From Gossypium raimondii (taxonomy: Eukaryota; Streptophyta; Magnoliopsida; Malvales; Malvaceae), in the NCBI RefSeq assembly GCF_025698545.1, contig NC_068576.1, forward strand, positions 49,324,390-49,388,389: a stretch of DNA of 64,000 nucleotides. The letters run 5' to 3'. The position numbers and the translations under genes are program-made. The notes under the pieces were generated by a model. It searched no databases, had not been told where the DNA came from, and saw only the letters and a list, made by a program, of their open reading frames with translations. Below, piece after piece: positions 10,287-23,228 of this stretch (positions are counted from its first letter, which is position 1; the number at the start of each line of letters is the position of its first letter).

Positions 10287-12643
10287 CTAGAAATCGAAAC
10301 AAAAACCGGTGCTTTTCACTCGATCTGTGCCAACAAGCGACAACATTTTGTCATAAACGTCTATATACCCGAATGCATTGGTCCCGGGAGGACACTCTGA
10401 AGCAGCATTGAGCACTCTGTGATGAACTCCACGAGAATCAAATGAATACCCTTCCTGATGATTGTGTCCGCTGAGGCAAACCTTCACACAATCATAACGC
10501 TGAATCAGGTCCATTACTTGGTCGTAGTTCCATAAAAGCATTTTTTTTGCTTGTTGCACCTGGATCTAATGGCACATGACACCATATTATCACTTTCTGT
10601 TTCATATTTGTTGCATCCTTAAGTACATTATCCAGCCATTCCATTTGCTCATTTCCGACTGCTCCGTTATGTTTAACGAACCTTCTATCAACACCCTTCA
10701 ATCCCTCTGGGCTGTATTTATCTGAATTCGGGTTTTCTCACTCAGGATTTTCAAGGCCTCCAATCTATTCGGATGGTCATGAGGCCATCCAATTGCACTA
10801 ATATCATATCCATCCAATACAACAAATCTGTATCCCGGTGTTGGTGAAAAGTCATAGTATGCGTGAGTGCGACCATCACCATGATTCGGGATCTTCAATA
10901 AAGGAAGTAACTTATCCCGTGGGAAACTGTAAAGACAATGATTTCCAATCATGTGATACACGGGACTATGAAAATTTTCAAACTCACTGGCTACTTTCTT
11001 CACAGCATTTAGAGATTGATCCTTGGGACACTTCCCATCAATAATATCTCCGAAATTAATCACAAAGTTAAGATTCTTGTGGTCGTTCCAGTTCTTCACT
11101 GCCCTTTGCAAAACAAGAATACTATGTCTATAATAACGAGGAACACCAAGGGATGTGTGACCGTCAGGGATATCCGCATACTGAACATCAGAAATAACAC
11201 CAAAGGAAAGTAGAGGATGCTTGCCTTGCCCGTTTGCTAAACCGTTTCCTAAGTCCATGCAGACATCACCTCTTACACCTATCATATTACCAACTCAATG
11301 ATTAACTTTAAAAGGCCGAATCGAGAAAGAAATTAGTAATGAAATGGGTTCCTTGGAAAACGAAAAATAGAAGTTGTCAGAAATGAATTATCACAGGATA
11401 GGTAACAAGTGACGCAGAGAATGTCATGTAATTAACAGCTATCAGCCCATTACTGAAAAGTTAGAACAACGAAAATAGGAAACAAATGCATTGAACCTAA
11501 ATGAAGCAGTATTGCACAATTTAGCCATCTGAGAAATCGAAATCTCATTGCATATATTCACCATTACTCCTGCCTTTCAGGTTTCTCATCATGCTGATCA
11601 TTGCAGAAAGTCCGATAAACCGAAAAAAAAAAAAAAAGAGGCTTTAACTAAAAGGCTTTTGGTCACAAATGGAGGAGAAGTTTTGGAGACTAATTAATCT
11701 ACTCATTCAATAAAACTAGGCTTATGTGAGCGCATAAGTGCACAACAAAACATCAAAAATAGACAATGCCAAACGTAAGGAACTTTTAAGAAATTTACAG
11801 TTGAGAAAATTTCTAAATCGATTCTCAAGTCCAACCTTTAGGATTCTAAATTATACAAACTGCAAACTAATTTAGAAATATGATTCGCCATCAATGACGT
11901 GAAGAATACACTTAAGAGCATTTGAAGAGACTACTCTATTCTCCTATACCACATCATGAACAAATCATTCTGAACTGAGGGATACTTACAATTTATTCCA
12001 ATATCCAACCTCAACTCCAAACTACTATACCACGATTCGGGTCAGCGTTATGAGCTCGACATGAGTGTCAAAATATCTTGTACCCTTATTCAAATCTATA
12101 GGATACGGATACTTCAGGGAAAAAAAATCCCAGTCTAACATATTCTCCAGCTAACTTCCCTTAGAAGATTGTGATGTGCATGCATAATCACGAATACTAT
12201 AGAGAAAATGAAAAAAAAATATTAATAATTTAGTCAGCTGGTGGATGAATTGAGGGCAGATTGTCAGAGCAAATGTTAAAAGACAAAGCAACGCGATTCA
12301 TCCAAAGTACTTTGACTTTCCCTTAAAAAATCGACAACCCCATTGAGTAAATTAAACGTGAAAATCCCAGATCAAAACTGCAAGGAAAACCCCAGATGCG
12401 AGACAGATCGAGATAAGTTTAATAAATGTCAACACTCAACACATTCCTCTTTCTCTCTGCTTCTTAACCATGAAACTGTTGGGTTCACAAAGGGAATTTA
12501 AGCTATATAATTTAAAAACATCCGAAGCATACATAAGCTATGATATGTAAATATACATACATGTTGGTTTTCAACAGAGAAAATTAAACCATATTTATGC
12601 AAGAGAAAGTGAAAAGAGAGTGTATAGAATAACTTTCTTTCAC
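10287..12643 (-). pseudogene. Disabled tandem copy (copy B) of the metallophosphatase gene
   Basis: A very similar copy of the gene at 6275-8642, with exon 2 at 11278-10287 and exon 1 expected near 12643-12634. Three changes break it. The start codon of exon 1 reads GTG on the minus strand (12643-12641) where copy A has ATG. Near 10733 a T run is one base shorter than in copy A, shifting the frame after the LSEK motif. Near 10541-10549 a T run is one base longer and shifts it again. The metal-ligand motifs themselves survive in the separate frames (DVQYAD, GDIIDG, GNHC, CHVP, GHNHQEG). The two indels sit in homopolymers, so assembly error is possible for them, but not for the start-codon change. 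An in-frame ATG at 11285, or the one encoding the MDLGNG Met, could still start a truncated 195-residue-class product. Confidence 0.85.
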
Positions 12644-12779
12644 TGTGTTGATCTGTATGGAGAAACGAAACCTCCAAAAGATGTGGGTTGTTGCACAGAT
12701 CGTGACTGAAAATGGTGAACAGAGAGGTGGCATTGGATATTGGCGAAAGCTTCCCTTCCGGGGTCAACTTCTTTTTTGT

Positions 12780-13154
12780 GCTTTGAAATAAATAATGTTG
12801 ACTAGAAATAATGAAGTTAAGGTAATGAAGGTTACAATGTTTTGCGTTGAAATTCCATATTTTTACGTGTTTTTTTAAATTTTATATAAAAAATAAATTA
12901 AAATAATATTTATTGTTTTATAAAAGTAATAGTTTTTAGTAATTTTACAATTAAATTGAAACTCAATTAATGAACAATATCAACTTAGTCTAACTCTTAA
13001 CTAATAGTATAAATATATAGATAACTATACCAATGTTGTCTTAAATGGACCGGTCGATCAAACTTGTTGGATTAGAAACTGGTTGAGGTATTAGTGTGAT
13101 GAGTGGTAAAAACATGCTAACTCAAAAATCGGTATGTATAAGTTGAATTGGTTT
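12780..13154. other. 5' flank of copy B up to the TE nest
   Basis: AT-rich remnant of unit B with no gene. It is interrupted at GGTTT by element E1 and resumes at 51722. Confidence 0.6.
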
Positions 13155-13914
13155 TGTAACACCATTAACATGTATCCGTCGCCGGAATAGGGTTATGAAG
13201 CATCACTGATGTTTACAATTCAAATGAATATAATTTTCAAACATTTCAAATCATATCAATAATAAATTAAAAGCAATCCAAATCATACATATTGTTCCCT
13301 AAACAGGCTCTCGATACTCTAAAAAACACGTTAGAAACAAGTCGGGACTAAATAGGAAACTTAGAAAATTTTTCAACAAATAAGGAAAATTTTCTAAATT
13401 GCAGGGGTCACACGGCCATGCGACCAGGCCGAGCGGCCAGGCCGTGTGGCCATTCGAAATAGGGATACACTTACCTGGATTGAATCGCAGAAATTGAGGA
13501 ACTTCAGGGACTACACCTCTAATTTTTCTTTTCCCCAATTATCTATGGATTCTTGATCTATAATGTAAAATCCCTTAATTATTAGTATATATTTCATTTC
13601 AAATCCATTTTAAAATTAATACCCTTTTAATATTTGACATTACACAATTATCCTAAACTTTTATAATTTTTTCTATTTAGTCCCTTAACTCAAATTCATC
13701 AAATTAACTAATTTTCTCAAATAAATAATTTATCCAAATATTCTAAGCCTTCAAACAGCCCTAATAAACATCAAATTCACTATCAAACCCTAATATTTTA
13801 ACATATTCACAATTTAATCCTAAAATTAAGATTTAACAAAATCTCTTCATAAATTCATCAAATAGCATAATAAAGGCTCCAAATACCTAGTATTCATCAA
13901 AAACATTTAATATT
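13155..13914 (-). repeat. E1 left LTR, first segment
   Basis: Starts TGTAACACC and matches the beginning of the right LTR at 49225. A jump at 13470/13471 corresponds to right-LTR positions 49515 and 50742, so about 1.2 kb is missing here. Continues at 44262 after E2. Confidence 0.85.
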
Positions 13915-15389
13915 TGTAACACCCCTAATCGGTGTCTGTCACCGAATTAGGGTTAAGAGGTATTACCGATCAAACATAACATTTAATTAACATACATAAT
14001 GTCCCTTAAATAGGTCTACGATACCTATTACATGCTTTAGAAGTGGTTTGGGACTAAACCGATCACATATAAAAATTTTCGAAAAACTTAAAATTTTTCT
14101 AAGTTACAGAGTTCACACCTTTCAAGCATACCTAAATCGCCTTAAATTCATGCCATTTTTCACATAATAATAGGCAGCCTAAACAGCTCATTCTTTGCAC
14201 AATTCATACCATTTTATAACCATTCATTTACCACTCATTTAATGTCCACAAACTAATTCAAAAGTATATCAATTTAACTTACTATAATCATCAATTCATC
14301 TTAGGTTCAAACATGCATTTTCTCAATATTTAAACAATCAACTTATACCTCATCTACATACCAATCTATCATCTCAATATCATACCAATTGCATAATTTG
14401 ATCATCAAGACATCTAAACCAAATTGAACAAATTCAAGGGCATTACCTATCATAATAACCATGCTAAACACTTAGCCATAATACGTACACATCAATTACC
14501 ATGATTCATCTCATATCATAATCCTAAACACAACTTCATCTCATACACTATTTCCAAGCCAACTCACATGGCTAGAATTTACAATTCAAACGTACCAAAA
14601 GTTCACTAGCCTATACATGTCATATACCATATATACAAAGCTTCAAAAGTACCAACAAGATGTTTGATAGTGTGATGATGTTTCCCGATGATCCCTGAGT
14701 CCGAGCTAGCTTCAATAATCTATAAAACAATGAAAGAATGCACAAAGTAAGCTTTGGAAGCTTAGTAAGCCATAAGCAAATAAATCATCTCAATGATATA
14801 TATAATTCAATTCAAATAGATTGAATTTAAATTAATCTCAAACATATATACATTCAACTAACTCATGTAAATTCATACTACCACATTAAGTACTAAACTT
14901 ACCTCAATATTTCATGAACATATAAACTTCACACATACCTGAACCATTTAGCTCAAAATTCACCTTCGGTCTCGATTTGACATTGCCCGTTGAACCATTC
15001 AGAATTGTTAAGGATACTCAGAAATCATGTAAGGTTCATACAATGCCATATCCCGGACATAGTCTTACATGTTAACACATATCAATGCCACTGTCCCAGA
15101 TAGTGTCTTATATGAATCATACACAATGCTAATGTCCTAGACATAGTCTTACATGTTTCCTCACTTCGATTCCAATATCCCAGACATGATCTTACACGTT
15201 TTCTCACTTCGATGCTAATGTCCCAAACATGGTCTTACATCAGAAGTCATAATGTCATGACATCGGTATCCTATACTTTTCTTAAGGTTCATTCGGGGCT
15301 TTCTACTTCATAATTAAATCAATTCATGCACGAAACCAGTCATCCAATGCTCAAATCAAATCAGCAATATATAAATACATATACAGATC
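13915..15389 (-). repeat. E2 solo LTR, left half
   Basis: Non-coding. Contains an imperfect tandem array at about 15041-15245 built on a roughly 50-base unit with the core GTCCCAGACATGGTCTTACA in varied form. Ends at the E3 target site AGATC. Confidence 0.8.
15041..15245. repeat. Imperfect tandem array in E2 LTR
   Basis: About five copies of a unit with cores such as CCCGGACATAGTCTTACATG and CCCAAACATGGTCTTACATC, spaced 40 to 55 bases apart. Confidence 0.75.
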
Positions 15390-17231
15390 TGCTGAAACCA
15401 TTTTTTTGAAAACAAACAAAAATTAGTTGTCGATGAAAATTGGAGTCGCCACCAATCTTTTATTGAGGTGTGATTGGACCACCTAAAAATGACTTTAGTC
15501 TACGAGTTTTAGAAAAACAGGTTCGGGAGTTAGTTACGTTCGATGAAGGATTAGCACCCTCGTAACGCCCAAAAATTGGTACCAAATTGATTAATTAATG
15601 TCTTAAAGTCGAGAGTTAAAAAAATGCGATCCTTATTTAAATATTATTAGTTATTGAGACTCACTCATTTTGAAAAAGAAAACGTCACACACAATGCGTT
15701 AGGGCACGACATTTTATTTTTTCAAAAATGAGTTTGTCCAAAATACTTGTGTAATAAAATTTAAGAGAATATTCATTTATTTAAAATTTATAAGGAAATC
15801 GCGGCCCAATACATTAGGGCACAATTTCTCAAAATTCTAAATATTGAATATTTCCTTTATTTTTTTTTTAGAAAAATTTTTATCTCGAGAAATCAACGCG
15901 TCACATCCAATACGTTAGGACACCACATATTGAATTCCCGATGACAAGTTTTATTTTTTTTTGATTAAAGAGAAATTCCCGATTGTTAGATTTTACGAAG
16001 AAAATCAGAACCCAATACGTTAAGGCTCAATTTTCTTGAAAATCCTAAATACAGGTATTATCTCTATTTTGAAAATTTTCTATTTTTAAACTCGAGTAAA
16101 AAATGTAATGTTATATTGGATGTATGTATAAATGTCGCAATAACAAATAATAAATACAACAACGATATAGAAATAACATAAATAGCAAACAAACAAAATT
16201 AAAAAACGATGACATACGAAATATCTAATAAATGAACAAAAATAAATAATAATAAAACATCCTTTAGAAAATAAATGAAAATACAAATAAAAAATAAAGT
16301 GTGTATATAATATGTATATTGAAATTATGAAGAAAGAAACATGGATTTACATATAAAATTTGGGATTATAGAATTTAAATAAAATATATATAATGTATTT
16401 ATGAAAATAAAGAAAAAATATAAATATATATATATATATAAATTATAAAATTTGTGTTAAAAATATAAGTAGGTAGTTAAACATTTTTAAAATAAAATAA
16501 AACATAGATGTATGCGTATATATATATAAATATAATAATCATTAGAAAAATAAATATATATACATGTACACATAAAATATATTAAAATAATTAAATAATA
16601 TCTACAAGATCAAAATTAATTAAATACAAAAATATAAACATGTGTACATGAGAAAATATTAATTAGAAACATAAATATGTGCATATATATATATAAATAT
16701 AAAAATATTCATTAGAAACAATATACAAATCAATAAATAAATTATACACAAATCAACAAAATAAGAACAAGTCACAGAAAATAAGAACGCAAGAGAGAGA
16801 AATTTAAGTAAATACTCTTAAAAATTATTATTACTCCCCAACTCCTTTTACAATGAAGGGAGAATCATCTATTTATAGTTGAGCATCCCCAAATCCAACG
16901 GTACAGATTAATTACATCAACAGCTAAGATTAAAAGGTATCTACAAATTAAATCTCTAAGATTACAAAATCATATCTTCTAAGATTGCATATCATATCTA
17001 AGATTACATATCATATCTAAGATTGCATATCATATCCAAGATTACATATCATATCTAAGATTGCATATCCTTGAAGATTATGTTTCCATATGCATCAAGC
17101 TTGTAGATAGACCTTCAACCTTTTCAAGTAATGGGCCATCCCGATTGGGTCAAATGATATAATTTTGGACTTTGTTTTATTATTTTGGGGTTATTATTTT
17201 TTATGAGCTCGGGCTAAATTGGCCTATTACA
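15390..17231 (-). repeat. E3 left LTR (3' LTR in sense)
   Basis: 1842 bp, TGCTGAAACC to CTATTACA. Very AT-rich middle (16280-16770), then a short array of about 20-base units (CTAAGATTGCATATCATAT type) at about 16975-17070. The same array is in the other LTR near 42540-42640. Confidence 0.92.
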
Positions 17232-17255
17232 GCTGCCCCTCTTTGCTCATTATCG
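17232..17255 (-). other. E3 polypurine tract
   Basis: Minus strand reads GAGCAAAGAGGGGCAGC immediately before the LTR start TGTAATAGG, where plus-strand DNA synthesis would be primed. Confidence 0.8.
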
Positions 17256-17339
17256 TGTAACGAGAACGGAGCAAAAACTTTAGAAATGGCTAATTTTGCC
17301 TGGCCGTGCTAGACTTTAGCGCTCTTCTTCTTCAGGTAG

Positions 17340-18575
17340 CCTCATTCCTTCCTACTGCATCTTCAGAGGTATAGAAACTAGCACTTCAATCTACTTCACT
17401 GCAACTTTAGGGAGATAGGATTTGTTTATTTAGTCTGCCCCACTGCAATTTCAGGGGGATAAGATTCGCCATCTTTAGTCTTTTAAATTGCAATGTTGGG
17501 GAAACGAGATTCGCCGTCGTAGCTTCAATATGTTCCACTACACCGCCAAGAGAGTAAGATTCGTCGTTGCGGTTTTAATCTGCTCCATTGTAATGCCAAA
17601 GAGATAGGATTCGCTGCCCACAGCTTTAATCCGGCCTACTTCAACTAATCCAAGCCTTAACGCTAGGGAGATAAGATTTTCCGTCGTGGCTTCAATCTTT
17701 TCCATTGCAACATCAAGGCAATAAGACTGATGTCTTCGATCTGCTTCACTGCTAGTAAAGGAAGGCAAGATCTACTATTTTCAACCTACTCCACTGCTGC
17801 TCAGGGAGACAAGGCCGGAGTTTTCAATCTGCTTCACTGCCGGTACAGGAAGGCAAGATCTGCTATCTTCAGTCTGCTCCACTGCAACCTAGGGAGGTAA
17901 GACCGGTGTCTTCGATCGACCATTTGTCACAAGACAGAAGGCAAGATCTGTTATTTTCAACCTACTCACCGCAACCTGTGGAGGCAAGGTGGTGTCTTTG
18001 ATCCGCTTGCTTTTGGTACAAGAAGGCAAGATCGCTATCTTCACCGCTCCATCAGAACCTAAGGAGGCAAGACTGGTGTCTTTGATCTGCTTCACTGTCA
18101 GTACAGGAAGGCAAGATGTGCTATTTTCAACCTGCTCCGCTGCAATCCAGGGAAACAAGGCTAGTGTCTTTGATCTGCTTCGTTGTCGGTACAAGAAGGT
18201 AGGATCTGCTATCTTCAGTCTACTCCACTGCAACCTAGGGAGGCAAGACTGGTGTCTTTGATCTACTTCACTGTCAGTACAGGAAGGTAAGATCTGCTAC
18301 TTTCAACCTGCTCCGTTACAACCCAGGGAGGCAAGGCTAGTGTCTTTGATCTGCTTCGTTGCCAGTACAAGAAGGCAAGATCTACTATCTTCAGTCTGCT
18401 CCACTACAACCTAGGGAGGCAAGACTGGTGTCTTTGATCTACTTCACTGTCAGTACAGGAAGGTAAGATCTGCTACTTTCAACCTGCTTTGCTACAACCC
18501 AGGAAGGCAAGGCTGGTGTCTTTGATCTGCTTCACTGCCGGTACAGGAAGGCAAGATCTGCTATCTTCACTGATC
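17340..18575. repeat. 44/88-bp tandem repeat array in the E3 3' untranslated region
   Basis: The TGTCTTTGATC core recurs at 18077, 18165, 18253, 18341, 18429 and 18517, exactly 88 bases apart. Copies at 17907 and 17993 are slightly contracted. Each 88-mer is two related halves of about 44 bases (one with CTGCTCCACTGCAACC, one with CTGCTTCACTGTCAGTACAG). Toward 17340 the array becomes older and irregular, with a single 44 to 48-base unit. Short open frames here come from the repeats and are not genes. Confidence 0.93.
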
Positions 18576-19690
18576 TGTTCTATGGGGAACATGATCTGTA
18601 TAATGCATTTTATGAACCTAATTATGCCTAGAGATTAGGATGTCATGATCAGAATGAATCAAATGCTCCTAACTAGACGTGTATGAATGATGTTTGCATG
18701 AATGCAGAGTGTTTTTTTTTTGAATGACCATTTTTAATGCTTAGGTTTTCATTGTTCGTTGTTCATTAAGGTTTTAACGTCGACACGTTAGAACGCCATT
18801 TTATTCGACCAGTATTTCCAAAGAAATACCCAAATATTGCCCCCACTGTAATCCTCCAGATTTAATCCACTGGGATATAAAATTCGTATCATTTTCTCCC
18901 ACTGTAACCCAATGGTAGAAATATATGGCTTTTCCTCAATTCTTTCCTATCACAATTCAAGGATACAAGATCTAAATCTCTATGGTCCCTTACACCATTC
19001 CCAAGGTACCATGCGCAAATGAAGAATTTCTTTTCTAAAGGGAACTTCTTCTATCCCTTGAAGCTTTGTCAACAATCAAGATTTCTTGTCATCTCGTTCA
19101 ATCAACATTTTTGACAACAAAATCCAAAGAGTAAGTCTCAATTTAGACTCTTCCTTCTCAGATTTCCAACCTTTAAACTTAGTGCGTTCTAAACAATAGT
19201 CCTGTTTCAGGTTCCTGTATTATTTAGAAACTTCTAGAGTAATATGCAAAACTTCCCTTGTGAAAGTTTTATTAGTCCATTAATCATTATTCTAATGCAA
19301 CATGCTTGTAAAAAAGGTAATAACAATATATAAGAATAAGTTGATTCTGAGCATAGCTCGAAAGGAATAAATTATCAAAAATAGTAAAGAATGACAACAA
19401 AGAAATTGATCGGGAATGTGTATCTTAGAAAAAAACGAAGTATTCCAAGAACAACAAATTCAATAGTATGAAAATTAGGTGCCCCAGATATCGCAGCTTG
19501 AACTTCTTTGTACAAACTTTCTAAAGACCCTTCTGAGTTTGACATGTGTTTGAGAGATCTACAATACTCTTTCGATGCCTCAAGATGTTGCCTACTCTTT
19601 CCTGTTGATTCAAGTATAACTAGATCACCACATACCCCAATCTAATCACCTCATGCCCCATTTTGATCAATATTTGAGCCGCCCTTTTCG
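18576..19690. other. E3 3' non-coding region
   Basis: Lies between the integrase remnant and the repeat array. No domain recognised. Confidence 0.6.
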
Positions 19691-20640
19691 GGTTTTCAAC
19701 TCAAATCCCCTTTGGTCTCAAGGCGCCCTTTGCGAGTTTCACATTGGCCTCTCCATTTTCTTTCTTCTTTTCTCTCTATTTTTTTTACTTTTTTTTATAT
19801 TTTGAAATATTTTTGATTGAATCTAAACTCATAGGATTAGGCATGTCCTTGTTATCCTTTTTGATCAAAATCGATACTTTTCCAAATAAGGTCTTCTATA
19901 TAAGGTCCTTCCCAGCTTGGGATGAAGTTCTTTTTGTATGGGAATGATCTTCTTCAATACCAGGTCCCTCTCAAGGAATTCTCTAGGACGGACCTTTTTT
20001 GTGAACTTGCATCATTTGCTTTTGACGCATTTGACCATGATGGACAACTTTGAACATTCCTCTTCAATCGGAATTGGATTCAAAAACTCAAAGAATTTTG
20101 TCTTCAATAGGCAAAACTGCGATAGGACCAAGAGAAAGGCATTACCCCGGCAGAGTTTTTTTTGTGCCATCTTTTTTTTTGGGCAATATGACATTAACCG
20201 TGAACAGACTGCAAACTTTTGATATTATGCTGTTGTTCAAATTTAGTACATTGTCAGATATGATCCTTTGGGCGTTCCATACTGACATATGATTTTTCAC
20301 GAATTTGCTAACTGTCGACTTTGTGACATTGGCATATGAAGCAGCTTCCATTCATTTAGTAAAGTAACTGACGATCACAAAAATGAATCAACTATCGTCA
20401 GACTCTTTTGGCGAGATCGACCAAATGACCTTCATGGCCCATATAAAGAGAAGTCATGTATCCCAATGATTCCTTGTAAGGTAAGATCCATTTCTCGACT
20501 TGTTCTACCTTCCTTAACAAGTCCGAAAATAGGCTACAATCTATGTCATCTTCAAAGTCATGAAATCCCTCTAAACACATGCCTCACTCAAAAGGAAATT
20601 CTAAACCTGTAGCAGCGTCACTCATGTTATTGATATATGG
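19690..20640 (-). pseudogene. E3 pol remnant: pre-protease linker joined to integrase, RT lost
   Basis: 20580-20398 resembles the acidic linker between gag and protease of Tat/Ogre polyproteins (VEQVEKWILPYKESLG). Directly after it, from about 20360, comes integrase core sequence: MEAASYANVTKSTVSKFVKN and IISDNVLNLNN, the latter with the second Asp of the DDE triad. 20010-19850 encodes the typical integrase C-terminal stretch (KKVRP-like, then LERDLVLKKIIP). Protease, reverse transcriptase and RNase H, normally about 2 kb here, are absent. Frames are broken throughout, so no product is expected. Assignment is by recognisable motifs, not alignment. Confidence 0.75.
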
Positions 20641-20989
20641 AGACCCAATATAAAAGAATATACAAAAGGATGTATTTATGAATAACTATTTGTACAATAT
20701 AATTATGAATGAAAGAATGATGTGGAAGAAAATCCAAAAGAATGAAAGAATAATTATTTCAAAAAGAATGAAAAAATATTGGCTCAAAAATAAATGCAAA
20801 GATGTATTTTATTAGAATAATTACGTTCAGACATGAGCCTATTTCACAAAGGAATTTCTATCATTTTTAGGCTAAAAACAACAAAAATGTTCTGAACATT
20901 ACTCTAAATAAACTCTAAAAATCATAGGGATTTCTTCCGCAGTTCAATTACTTAGAACACTCCCAGATTTATAAGGGCGGATATCTAAC

Positions 20990-22611
20990 AAGGTCCCCCT
21001 TTCATTTGTGTCTCCCTATATGTCATTGATGTGAATACTTCCCAACATCTCCTCATATATTGCATTCACCCCATTGTCAATCATGATTGGGTAGCGAATT
21101 TTCTGCATTAAATGAGCCATCCAACTTGACAATACCCATGTTGATGAATTTTTCAACTAGCTTTTTGAAGGTAATGCAATTCTCTATTGAGTGTCCCATA
21201 ATTCCCGCATGATAATCGCATTGTGCACTTGCATCGTACCATTTGAGATACAGAGGCTGTGGAGGCTTCACATGTAAAGGAGAAACAACATGCGCATCAA
21301 ATAAGCTTTGATACAACTCCTTGTACGACATTGGAATTGGCGTGAACTGGAGTTTTTCAGTACCTTACTTCACACATGATTCTTGTCTTGATGAACCCTG
21401 CTGATTAGCAATCGATTTGCTGTACGTATTCACGTGGTTCACCTCTTTCTCTTTTTCTTTTTCTTTTGAGGCTTGCCTTCTATTATTTCCTCCAGCATCA
21501 ATCTTTCCGCTCCTTATGGCGCTTTCAATCATTTCACCATTAATGATTATGTCAGAAAATCTTTTTGTGGCACTCCCTAACATATGTGTGATGAACGGAG
21601 CTTTCAATGTATTTATGAATAGCATTGTCATTTCCCTTTTCAGGAGCGGTGGCTGAACTTGGACGGCGACCTCCCTCCACCTCTATGCCTATTGCCTAAA
21701 ACTTTCACCGGGCTTCTTTTCCATGTTTTGTAGAGTGATTCTATCAGGTACCATGTCAGTTACATGATTGTACTGCTTTATGAATGCCTGTGCTAAATCT
21801 CTCCATGAATTAATCTTGGTACGACTCAATTGATTGTACCACTTGGACGCTGCCCCTGTGAGGCTATCCTGGAAACAATGTATCAGCAACTAGTCATTAC
21901 TAACATACCCAGTCATCCGCCTACAAAACATAGTAATATGGGCTTCGGGACTACTAGTTCCATTATACTTCTCAAACTTGGGCATTTTGAATTTGTAAGG
22001 GAGTACTAAATCCAAAACCAAGCTTAATTCTTTAGCATCAATCCCATAGTAGCTCTCAGCACTTTCATTACTCTAAATTTCCCTTACAGCCATTTATACT
22101 TTTCTTCTAGCTGTTTTGGCAGTTCATCCTTCATTTTCTCTTTTTCAGCTATTTCGTTGAAGTCAGGGATAGCAGGATTAACAAGGTTGTCTCCGGGGTT
22201 AGAGCCTGATCCTGCTTGAAAATTCATTGGTGTTACAGCACTGGCCTGAAACTACTAGGGCTTGATGGTGATAGAAAATTCACGCGGATACACTTCAACA
22301 TGCTGAGGGGTAAAGCCTGGGGGATAAACAGGTCCCTCACTGTCTCCTTCTTCAACATTAAGCACAGAGCATTTTCCTTTATCAATTCCTCCAGTCAGTA
22401 ACTAAGTCAACTTAGCCTTCATATTCCCCTGAGATTCCATCATTTTGTCCAACGTATTTTGCTGAATCTTTTCAAGCTGCTCCCTCATTTGTTGCTGAAG
22501 CAGATCTTGCATTTCTTTTTGGAACTGTTCTAGCCTTTCCATCCTTTGGTCTATGTCTTTTGTTTTTGATCGAGTACCGTAGCGATGTTTGGTAGGTTGG
22601 TTGGTTTCCAA
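20990..22611 (-). pseudogene. E3 gag remnant (Tat/Ogre type)
   Basis: Starts near 22611 with MET, then a coiled-coil, Gln/Glu-rich segment (MERLEQFQKEMQDLLQQQMR). 21889-21689 is the gag core, with CFQDSLTGAASKWYNQL, WRDLAQAFIKQYNH and the MEKKPGESFR motif. 21631-21365 continues with PFITHMLGSATKRFSDIIIN and 21331-21077 holds a Cys-His motif (CDYHAGIMGHSIENC), the usual Ogre-type nucleic-acid binding element. The frames are separated by stops and shifts, so the gene is dead. It would have formed the particle of E3. Confidence 0.8.
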
Positions 22612-23223
22612 GTTAACTGAGGAATGATTTTAATCGATTAGGCTCTTTTAGTGGACTTTAATGTGTATGATGTCATGTGATGCGAATGTATGCAATGAAT
22701 GCATAAAGAGACGTTGATTCTGATTCAATTCCATTTAGAAAACTTTACTAGAAAACAAATCTCTTTACATAAAATAGATATTTATACGGCATTGCCCTCA
22801 TAGGCAGAAACATTCGATCGTTTTCTTCATTCGAACGCTAAGATAAATCTTACGAACTCTTCAAAAAGGACGTCTCTTCTATCTCTTTTTTGCTCGACCC
22901 GGGTCGCAACTCATTGCTTACTCATCCGCCTGATGCTCATTGGTTTCTCTTTAAGAAAGTTCAGTGGCTCTCGAATAATCTTTGTCATCTTGAATTCTTG
23001 GGCAATGGAAGCATAGTCATGTAGTCCTCCATTAAACTATCATCCTTCTCTTATCATGTTTTCTTGGACCATATTCGGACAACCATATTGTCATCCACTT
23101 TATGAAGAAACTCATTTTCTTATGACAAGCTATCTATTTTGCAACTGAACGTGAATCAACACCTTTTTTTTATGATGAAAATGCAATGCAATCGCAACCA
23201 AAAAGAAAACAGGTTAGTACAAA
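22612..23223 (-). other. E3 leader, part adjoining gag
   Basis: Non-coding leader between the primer-binding site and gag. It is interrupted at GCTAA by E4 and resumes at 33421. Confidence 0.7.
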
Positions 23224-23228
23224 GCTAA

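Larger units (their letters stand above)
10236..13154. repeat. Tandem duplication, unit B, proximal part
   Basis: Repeats the gene, its intron and first exon from unit A with scattered substitutions and small indels. Unit B is cut at 13154 by the TE nest (TSD GGTTT) and continues at 51722-53045. Confidence 0.85.

Noticed and set aside
17538-18261. Open frames on both strands in the E3 repeat region
   Set aside because: They follow the 44/88-bp tandem array and have repetitive, family-free translations.
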